Below are positions 7,901 to 12,035 of a DNA stretch of 12,035 nucleotides, piece after piece (the stretch's first letter is position 1; each line of letters begins with the position of its first letter). The notes below the pieces were generated by a model. The model did not search any database and was not told where the DNA came from. It saw only the letters and a list, made by a program, of their open reading frames with translations. This stretch comes from Acetobacteraceae bacterium (GTDB lineage Bacteria; Pseudomonadota; Alphaproteobacteria; Acetobacterales; Acetobacteraceae). Both the position numbers and the translations under genes were made by a program. The stretch is taken from assembly GCA_947476855.1 (NCBI GenBank), contig CANJSR010000113.1:1-12035 (forward strand), read 5' to 3'.

Positions 7901-8486
7901 CCTCGCTTTCCCGCTGCGCGGCGCGCCAGGCATCGACCGCTTCGGACAGCCGCCGCCGGCCACGGCCATCACCGACCAGCGTCTTGGCTTCCTCCTCCAG
8001 CCGGGTCAGGGCGACGCGCAGGTTGGTCAGGCCGGCGCCGGCGAGCAGGCTTTCCCCCGCCTCCCCGCCCGCGCGCAGCAGTTCCTGGCCGCCCTGGCGC
8101 AGGCGTTCGCCATCCAGGCCGAAGCCACGTTCGAACAGCTCACGCCCGGCACCGCCGATGCAGCGGCGCAGCACGTCCTCCGGCACCGTTTCATCCGCTC
8201 CGTCGCGCAGCGTGTCGCGGCGGCCCTTGCGGCGCACGAAGCTCATCTCGGCGCCGTCACCGGTGCCCAGGGTGAAGCCCACCCGCAACTGGGACGGTCC
8301 GTGCAGGAAGTCGAAGTCGGTGCGGTGGCCGAAGCCGAACAGCGCATCCGCGATGGCGGCGAGCGCGGTGGACTTCCCCGCCTCGTTCGCGCCATGCACG
8401 ACGTGCAGCCGCACCTCGTCGGGAAATTCCAACGCGACGTTGGTCAGATGGCCATAGCGCAGCAGATCGAGGCGGCGGAGCTTCAT
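4989..8486 (-). CDS. YhaN-family (AAA_27) SMC/Rad50-like ATPase
   Basis: A 1165-residue protein with the head-coil-head plan of SbcC/Rad50-type ABC ATPases. Walker A GANEAGKST is at residues 32-40, close to the N-terminus. A long Ala/Arg/Glu-rich, mostly coiled-coil-like stretch runs from about 180 to 1000. The C-terminal head holds the signature ALSEGTRDQLFLALR (LSEGT at 1073-1077), Walker B LPFIADDLLVNFDD (1100-1113) and a H-loop THHDHI (1136-1141). These are the marks of the YhaN group (known from B. subtilis YhaN, partner of the YhaO nuclease). The expected role is ATP-driven gating of a partner nuclease on DNA ends or unusual structures. Only four cysteines are present (one at 109) and none forms CxxC, so there is no Rad50-type zinc hook. 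The ATG overlaps the upstream nuclease stop by 4 nt (ATGA), implying translational coupling. Weak ribosome site, as usual for coupled genes. Confidence 0.9.
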   Translation of the reverse strand: MKLRRLDLLRYGHLTNVALEFPDEVRLHVVHGANEAGKSTALAAIADALFGFGHRTDFDFLHGPSQLRVGFTLGTGDGAEMSFVRRKGRRDTLRDGADETVPEDVLRRCIGGAGRELFERGFGLDGERLRQGGQELLRAGGEAGESLLAGAGLTNLRVALTRLEEEAKTLVGDGRGRRRLSEAVDAWRAAQRESEERAVAPQAWKDASAEHDRAESTLAEVQNRYRALAEEANRLQRVRRVRPLLAELTERRQEHADLADAPHLPTDAEARFAELVKVHADAERDADREGIVAARLTAERAALPLDDVALAAQDVIDALEGRRGIVRQAMTDLPDRQASAAALRASVMEAIGDLGLSLAPEAARDALPTAAARRVVARLISQHAARATASNAAARERSAGERRRDQAEQALAAEPEPASPALLRRTIDAVRGEGPLEADLSRAGLALASAEAAVRAALDALPLWSGDLAGLIACPLPLPSEAEAAAAALDKAGLALTQARDGVAGLEAEIAEQTDSLAALTGGETVPTRPVVDAARLRRDRVWRLVRRVLDGGPPPSVDDDPPDGSLPDAFEALRDEADRLSDRRADEAQRVADVVAATGRLEVLGGRLVAARAGLALAEAAVERTQAAWRALWAPTGLTPLPPAAMSEWRRNRDDVLRLADTAAAARATRDGLAERFARAHALLAGALEAGMDLARESLTALLLRAETACAAAEARAEEHRARRKALADAEARLPDLRQAALDAEAALDAWRRDWVPAIAPLGLPGDVGIEAAEAASAAWARIAETVPLWREDEGRIASMTDSIAAFAADVRAAQAKTSEAETDEPAPILAARLVRRLAEARKAAADAKDLTLRIAAHAAEQAQAAQRRTEAEQGLQALRLLAGVADDPGLRLAIERSRRRDALAQEILKLEQALPAQGDGLAEAALRAEAAGIDPDAVVGRLTEVDAELQTLGGQREDLSAQRTRAAAALSAMREGRDAATMAQEAANALADARAAAERYARLHVARVLLRAGVERFRKEQQGPMLRAAGAHFAHLTGGRYRRLIVDEDPAGKAVLMAIRDSDVECPVEALSEGTRDQLFLALRVAAIGAHAEQSEPLPFIADDLLVNFDDTRAAAALELLAELGRTTQVILFTHHDHIAALARRQVGARVWTMASVGEAVAG

Positions 8487-9706
8487 GACAGGTCCGTCGC
8501 GGTCAGCGCGTCGGCGGCGATCTGCCAGGCGTCCTCGGCCATCAGCCGCAGCGCCGCCTCATCATCCGGCAGGTCGAGCCCGTCTCGGGCGGCGGCGGGT
8601 AGTTTCTGGCGCAACGATATGAATTCCCGCAGCAGCGCGGCGATCATTTCGGGATCATCGAGGCCTGCGGCGAAGGCAGCGCGCAGGGGGGCGAGCGTTT
8701 CGGTGGCATCCCGTCCGGCGGGGCGGGTCTGCACGCGCACGGTCTCAACCCAGAGATGCCCCCCCGTCTCGATCGCGGCGTTGCGGCATTCGGCGGCGAT
8801 CTGGTCGGTGTCGCCCAGCAGGGTGCCGTGCAGATCGGTGGCGCCGGTCAGGGTGACGCGGGCGAGCAGCGGCCGTCCGTCGGCGGTGTCGAGCGCGGTC
8901 CGCACCGCGGCGGCGACCCGGCCGGTCAGCAGCGCGACGTCCGTGCCGGTGGCGTCCACATCGACCGCGGCCCAGCGGAGCACATCCACGGAACGATGCT
9001 CGACGGCGACGACGGCGTTGTCCTCGACCGTGACCAGGGAGCAGCCTTTCGGGCCGGTTTCCTTCGGGTGACGGCCTTGCAGGTTGCCGGGGAAGACGAT
9101 CCACGGGCGTTCGGAGAGGACGCGGCGCATGTGGATGTGGCCCAGCGCCCAGTAGTCGTAGCCCCGGAGCGTCAGGGCCGCGACGTTGCAGGGGGCGTAG
9201 ACCTCGTGATCCCCCGGATCGTCGGCGGAGGTATGGAGGACGCCGATGTTCAGCAGGCCTGGGATGGGGTTGGGGTAGTTGGCCGACAGGTCCTCGGGCA
9301 CCGCGCGCTGGGGGAAGGAATGGCCGTGCAGGGCGACGCCGAGATCGGGACGCTCGAACGTGGTGCAAGTGCGGGAGGAGAACTCGAAGACATTGTCGGG
9401 GGCGGTCAGGTTGCGGGTGATGACCGAGCGCGCGTCATGGTTCCCCCGCAGCAGGAAGCACGGCCGACCGAGGCGGCGCATCTGTTCGGCGAAGAAAAGC
9501 CCGGTGGAAAAATCCTTCCAGTCCCCGTCATAGAGATCGCCAGCGATGACGACGAAGGCCACGTCCTCGGCGATGGCCAGGTCGATCATGGCGGCGAAGG
9601 CGCGCCTGGTGCAGTGGCGGACGAGGTCGGGCGGCAGGTCGGCGCGGTCGCGCAACCCGGCGAGCGGGCTGTCGAGATGGATGTCGGCGGCGTGGAGAAA
9701 CTTCAT
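8483..9706 (-). CDS. Mre11/SbcD-like metallophosphoesterase, DNA repair nuclease (YhaO type)
   Basis: A 407-residue calcineurin-like phosphoesterase, matching the size of B. subtilis YhaO (about 408). All metal-binding motifs of the Mre11/SbcD family are visible: D8-x-H10 in ADIHLDS, D57 in AGDLYDGDW, GNHD at 88-91, H158 in GVLHTS, and GHIH at 189-192. It should be a Mn-dependent exo/endonuclease acting with the ATPase encoded directly downstream. The C-terminal 200 residues are typical of the capping and ATPase-binding part, but carry no motif I can name. The frame is open 21 codons further upstream to a start at 9769; the ATG at 9706 is chosen because the canonical MKFLHAADIHLDSPL begins there and the extension is basic, low-complexity sequence. 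No strong ribosome site is seen. First gene of the two-gene operon. Confidence 0.92.
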   Translation of the reverse strand: MKFLHAADIHLDSPLAGLRDRADLPPDLVRHCTRRAFAAMIDLAIAEDVAFVVIAGDLYDGDWKDFSTGLFFAEQMRRLGRPCFLLRGNHDARSVITRNLTAPDNVFEFSSRTCTTFERPDLGVALHGHSFPQRAVPEDLSANYPNPIPGLLNIGVLHTSADDPGDHEVYAPCNVAALTLRGYDYWALGHIHMRRVLSERPWIVFPGNLQGRHPKETGPKGCSLVTVEDNAVVAVEHRSVDVLRWAAVDVDATGTDVALLTGRVAAAVRTALDTADGRPLLARVTLTGATDLHGTLLGDTDQIAAECRNAAIETGGHLWVETVRVQTRPAGRDATETLAPLRAAFAAGLDDPEMIAALLREFISLRQKLPAAARDGLDLPDDEAALRLMAEDAWQIAADALTATDLS

Positions 9707-9802
9707 GCGAACGCGTCCGTGCCTGCATCGATCCCGGTGAGTCTGGGCCGGGGGGGCGGATTCGAGCAAGGTGCGGGGTAGGTCGCGCCAAACGGTCCCA
9801 CC

Positions 9803-9879
9803 GCGTCATCCCGGCCTTGTGCCGGGACCAATGCCAGCACCGTGCCGCGATTGGTCCCGGCACGAGGCCGGGATGACGC
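9803..9879. repeat. Long inverted repeat, REP/MITE-like
   Basis: Arms 9803-9832 and 9850-9879 are 30 nt each and pair at every position, with a single G-T wobble (9818 with 9864), around a 17-nt loop. Each arm also contains a smaller palindrome (CCCGGCCTTGTGCCGGG in the left arm), so the element can fold as one long stem or as two short hairpins. The CGTCAT ends and CTTG centre match dispersed alphaproteobacterial palindromes. It could cap transcripts, act as a bidirectional terminator, or simply be a miniature repeat. Confidence 0.8.
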
Positions 9880-9950
9880 ATTGGGAGGCGATGATTCGCC
9901 CTGTATTGAGGCGGGTTCGAGCTGTCATCAACGACGCATGGCCGTAATGC

Positions 9951-9991
9951 ATATTTTATGACCTTTGTCTGACATTCAAGCAGACTATTGA
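9951..9991. promoter_or_regulatory. AT-rich patch, possible promoter(s)
   Basis: On the minus strand TTGAAT (9979-9974) is followed at 15 nt by TAAAAT (9958-9953), a short but possible sigma-70 pair that would drive the nuclease/ATPase operon through a leader of about 240 nt containing the long inverted repeat. On the plus strand TTGTCT (9965-9970) and TATTGA (9986-9991), also 15 nt apart, would face the AbrB gene. Both are weak matches. Confidence 0.2.
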
Positions 9992-10126
9992 CTGAAACAC
10001 GTTCACCCCCACCCGTCGCCGCGACGCCCGAGGCTCCAGGCCCCTGGTACGATTCTTGGTTAGGGAATCCCGATCACAGCCCCTGCCGGATGTTTTCATG
10101 CCTGTCTCTCCAAGCTGCCCCGTTTG

Positions 10127-11227
10127 ATGAACCCCTATGCCCTGCTCCGCTCCGCCCAACGGGACGCGCCCCGCGTCGCGCTGACCTATGCGATCGCCGG
10201 TGTGGCCGGGTACCTGGCGATGCGCCTGTCCGTGCCCCTGCCCTGGATGATGGGCGCGCTGCTGGCGACCGCCGCGCAGGCGCTCAGCGGTTTCCGCCCG
10301 TCCGTCCTGCCCGTCGGGCGGCGCGTGGGGCAGATGATGATCGCCATCGGCGTCGGCCTGACCTTCACCCAGGACGCGGCGCTGGCCGTGCTGTCGAACC
10401 TGCCGGCGATGACCGCCGCGGCGATCCTGACGATGGCGGCCGGCGCCCTGATCGCGCAGTTGCTCGCCCGGGCGGCCCGGATCGACCAACTGACCGCCGT
10501 GATGTCCAGCGTGCCCGGCGGGCCTGCCGACATGGCGAACCTCGCGGAACGCTATGGTGGAGACCCGCTGACCGTCGCCCTGTCGCAGACCTTCCGCATC
10601 GCGCTGATCGTCACCTGCATCCCGCCCGCGATGATCCTCAGCGGGATCGACGGGCACCAGGAACTCTCCGCCGCCGCGATCATCCCCTTCAACCTGCTGG
10701 GCCTCCTGGGCCTGGGCCTGATCGCGGCCGGCGCCATCGCGATCCTGGGCCGGATCGGGCTGGTAAACGCCTGGTTCCTCGGGCCGCTGATCGTGATCAG
10801 CGCCATGACCGCCGGCGGGATACGGCTGTCGAGCATGCCGTTCGCGCTCGTCGCCATCGCACAGGTGCTGCTCGGCGTCAGCCTGGGCACGACGTTCGAC
10901 CGGCGCTTCCTGATGCGCTCTCCCCGGCTGCTGGCGGCGACGCTGGTCTGCTCGGTCCTGCTGCTGACCGCCTGCGGCGGGATCGCGCTGGTGCTGTCGG
11001 CGATGACCGGGCTGCCGCTGGCGTCACTGGCCATCGCCCTGGCGCCCGGCGGGCTGCCGGAGATGGTGCTGACCGCGAAAGTGCTGCATCTGGGCGTGCC
11101 GATGGTCACCGCGTTCCATGTGGAGCGTGTGGTGCTGACCCTGCTGCTGGCGCCCTATATCGTCGCCGCCGTCGCTTGGTGGACCCGGCGCGGGCGCGTT
11201 CCGGTCCCGCAGGAGGCCGGGGACTGA
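10127..11227 (+). CDS. AbrB-family inner-membrane protein
   Basis: A 366-residue, very hydrophobic protein of the AbrB family (PF05145; the family often carries the label 'putative ammonia monooxygenase', which is unsupported). Internal duplication is visible: LPWMMGALL near residue 40 is echoed by NAWFLGPLI near 216, and SVPGGPADMANLAERYG (129 onward) by LAPGGLPEMVLTAKVLH (305 onward), giving a shared PGGxx[DE]M signature. About ten membrane segments are likely. E. coli AbrB was linked to regulation of aidB, but the molecular activity of the family is unsettled; transport is a reasonable guess. The ATG at 10127 is taken; a TTG directly before it (10124) is also possible. No ribosome site is evident and the leader is C-rich. 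It converges with the amidase operon. Confidence 0.88.
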   Translation: MNPYALLRSAQRDAPRVALTYAIAGVAGYLAMRLSVPLPWMMGALLATAAQALSGFRPSVLPVGRRVGQMMIAIGVGLTFTQDAALAVLSNLPAMTAAAILTMAAGALIAQLLARAARIDQLTAVMSSVPGGPADMANLAERYGGDPLTVALSQTFRIALIVTCIPPAMILSGIDGHQELSAAAIIPFNLLGLLGLGLIAAGAIAILGRIGLVNAWFLGPLIVISAMTAGGIRLSSMPFALVAIAQVLLGVSLGTTFDRRFLMRSPRLLAATLVCSVLLLTACGGIALVLSAMTGLPLASLAIALAPGGLPEMVLTAKVLHLGVPMVTAFHVERVVLTLLLAPYIVAAVAWWTRRGRVPVPQEAGD

Positions 11228-11241
11228 ACCTGTCGGTTCAG
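11224..11241. terminator. Hairpin containing both stop codons of convergent genes
   Basis: Bases 11224-11230 and 11235-11241 form a perfect 7-bp stem with a 4-nt loop. The left arm contains the AbrB TGA (11225-11227) and the right arm contains the AtzG-like gene's stop (11238-11240 on the minus strand). The two genes are only 10 bp apart. No T-tract. Confidence 0.5.
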
Positions 11242-11438
11242 CGCCGGGTGGGACCCATCTGGAACACATGCGCGGGTTCGACGAACCGGGACGTCATGCG
11301 GGGCACGGCACGCCCCGCCGCCGCCGCTTCGTTCGCCCGTTCGGCGAACCGCTCGGCATGCGCCGGCGTCAGCCAGCCAACCGCGTTGGCCGCGGCGAAG
11401 GCGGCGATCTCGGCGTTGGTCCAGGTCGGCCTGGTCAT
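11238..11438 (-). CDS. Small AtzG/GatC-like protein next to amidase
   Basis: A 66-residue protein with an N-terminal helical part (TWTNAEIAAFAAANAVGWLTP broken over residues 5-25) and a C-terminal EPAHVFQMG. Size, helical N-terminus and the EPAxVF tail resemble AtzG (DUF4089-like) proteins, which bind amidase-signature enzymes such as AtzE in a GatCAB-like complex and are needed for enzyme folding or activity. The resemblance is by eye only. Its ATG overlaps the amidase stop by 4 nt (ATGA), which implies matched synthesis. A longer frame reaches 11483, but the ATG at 11438 is preferred because a ribosome site lies 7 nt before it and the overlap is typical. Alternative: an unrelated small hypothetical protein. 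Confidence 0.7.
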   Translation of the reverse strand: MTRPTWTNAEIAAFAAANAVGWLTPAHAERFAERANEAAAAGRAVPRMTSRFVEPAHVFQMGPTRR

Positions 11439-12035
11439 GACATCGCTCCCTGGGCGGGGATTTCGGGGCGGGCTGCCCGCCACGGGGTCGCCTGCTCATA
11501 GGCGTGAGTGATCCGCAGCAGCGTCGCCTCATCGAACCAGTTGCCGGCGAGTTGCGCGCTCAGTGGCAGGCCGGCGGCATCGAAGCCGCTGCACAGGCTG
11601 ATCGCCGGATGGCCGGTCGCGTTGAAGACCGAGGTGGCGGTGTGGCCGGTGAACGCGACCACGGCGGCCGGATCGGCATAGGCCGGCGCGGTGTGGAACG
11701 CGCAGGGCAGCAGCAGGGCGTCGACCGATTGCATCAGCCGGTCCATCGTCTCGGCCAGTTCTCGGCGCAGACGCAGGGCGGCCACGTAGTCGACGGCGCG
11801 CACGGTGAAGCCCGACATCATCTTGTCGCGCAGAGCCTGGCCCATCTGGTCGCCGCGCTCGACGAAGTCCCGTTCATGGATCGACAGGGATTCGGTCCAG
11901 TTGATCAGGGAGGTGACGCGCCGATAGGCCGACAGCGGCGATGGCAGGGCCACGTCGACGATCCGTGCGCCGAGGGATTGCAGCGTCTCCGCGACATGGG
12001 AGACGCCCGCCGCGACCGCGGGGTCCGCGCCGACG
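11435..12035 (-). CDS. Amidase-signature family enzyme, C-terminal part (5' end outside window)
   Basis: About 199 C-terminal residues of an amidase-signature hydrolase (family length usually 450-480), open to the window edge; the window's last complete codons read VGADPAVAAGVSHVAE, a normal amidase segment. Marks include DALLLPCAFHTAPAYAD, the NATGHPAISLCSGF stretch (family GxPAISxPxGF), LPLSAQLAGNWFDEATLLR and the terminal YEQATPWRAARP. The catalytic Ser-cisSer-Lys triad lies in the missing N-terminal half, so activity cannot be checked. The substrate is unknown; the family spans GatA, AtzE/AtzF, nicotinamidase-like and aryl amidases. The Cys in place of the usual Pro in AISLCSGF is mildly unusual. 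The small gene downstream suggests an AtzE-like enzyme needing a partner. Confidence 0.9.
   Translation of the reverse strand, partial: VGADPAVAAGVSHVAETLQSLGARIVDVALPSPLSAYRRVTSLINWTESLSIHERDFVERGDQMGQALRDKMMSGFTVRAVDYVAALRLRRELAETMDRLMQSVDALLLPCAFHTAPAYADPAAVVAFTGHTATSVFNATGHPAISLCSGFDAAGLPLSAQLAGNWFDEATLLRITHAYEQATPWRAARPEIPAQGAMS
11446..11452 (-). promoter_or_regulatory. Ribosome binding site for the AtzG-like gene
   Basis: On the minus strand CAGGGAG lies 7 nt before the ATG at 11438, inside the amidase coding end. It decides the short start over the longer in-frame alternative. Confidence 0.55.

Larger units (their letters stand above)
9707..10126. other. Intergenic region between divergent operons
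   Basis: This 420-bp stretch separates the minus-strand nuclease gene from the plus-strand AbrB gene. It holds the long inverted repeat at 9803-9879 and an AT-rich patch near 9940-9995. It also has small inverted repeats: 9967-9971 with 9981-9985, and 10051-10055 with 10065-10069. Reading frames through it are Arg/Pro-rich and look non-coding. I see no tRNA or recognisable riboswitch. Confidence 0.6.

Noticed and set aside
7650..9071. A 473-codon plus-strand frame spanning the nuclease/ATPase junction
   Set aside because: Codon-aligned antisense to the ATPase, low-complexity Ser/Arg/Ala composition in its second half, and it crosses two well-supported genes on the other strand.
9707..9769. 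21-codon N-terminal extension of the Mre11-like nuclease
   Set aside because: The canonical family N-terminus begins at the ATG at 9706, and the extension is Arg/His-rich without a ribosome site.
10021..10090. Possible tRNA or attachment site in the AbrB leader
   Set aside because: Small inverted repeats are present but no T-loop consensus, anticodon arm or CCA end can be built on either strand, and no integrase is nearby.
9956..10657. A 233-codon minus-strand frame entering the AT-rich intergenic patch
   Set aside because: Its bulk is antisense to AbrB and polar low-complexity; the intergenic part has no ribosome site or homology clue.
9988..11511. A 507-codon plus-strand frame overlapping the AbrB gene in another phase
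   Set aside because: Arg/Asp/Pro-rich translation with no domains, while the AbrB frame gives a clean membrane protein.
1..12035. CRISPR array, toxin-antitoxin pair, insertion sequence or defence island
   Set aside because: No regularly spaced direct repeats, no transposase or integrase motif, and no second small gene pair beyond the amidase partner were found.

Overview
The window is GC-rich, densely coded bacterial DNA with almost no mobile-element signal. Gene families, codon habit (Leu TTA/CTA and Ser TCA are rare) and REP-like palindromes built on CGTCAT...CTTG suggest an alphaproteobacterium, most likely of the Rhodospirillales/Acetobacteraceae type. That placement is inference from style; no rRNA or marker gene is present.

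Layout, left to right. (1) Plus strand, 1-1321: the 3' end of an SCP-x-type thiolase gene, a hairpin, then a complete TauD/TfdA-family Fe(II)/2-oxoglutarate dioxygenase. (2) Minus strand, 1366-4737: two closely related MFS transporters with a single-domain polyphosphate kinase 2 (PPK2) gene between them, transcribed MFS-B -> ppk2 -> MFS-A. GC-rich hairpins sit in both gaps. (3) A 251-bp intergenic stretch (4738-4988) with a REP-like palindrome and a weak promoter candidate. (4) Minus strand, 4989-9706: a two-gene operon with a 4-nt start/stop overlap, encoding an Mre11/SbcD-like nuclease (YhaO type) and a 1165-residue Rad50/SbcC-like ATPase of the YhaN (AAA_27) family without a zinc-hook motif. 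(5) A 420-bp intergenic region (9707-10126) with a nearly perfect 30-bp-arm inverted repeat and an AT-rich patch. (6) Plus strand, 10127-11227: an AbrB-family membrane protein with visible internal duplication. (7) Minus strand, 11238-12035 (running off the end): the C-terminal part of an amidase-signature enzyme, overlapped by 4 nt by a 66-residue AtzG/GatC-like partner. It converges on the AbrB gene, and one hairpin contains both stop codons.

Functionally these are separate modules: lipid/acyl-CoA thiolysis, an oxidative dioxygenase of unknown substrate, phosphate/nucleotide energy metabolism linked to export or uptake, DNA-end processing, a membrane transporter or regulator, and amide hydrolysis. 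The points most worth a second look are the MFS-ppk2-MFS sandwich, the Asn in the PPK2 Walker B motif, the hookless nuclease/ATPase pair, and the repeated use of GC hairpins without a T-tract at gene ends. I see no defence island, CRISPR array, transposase, integrase or RNA gene, and nothing that clearly amounts to a new system.
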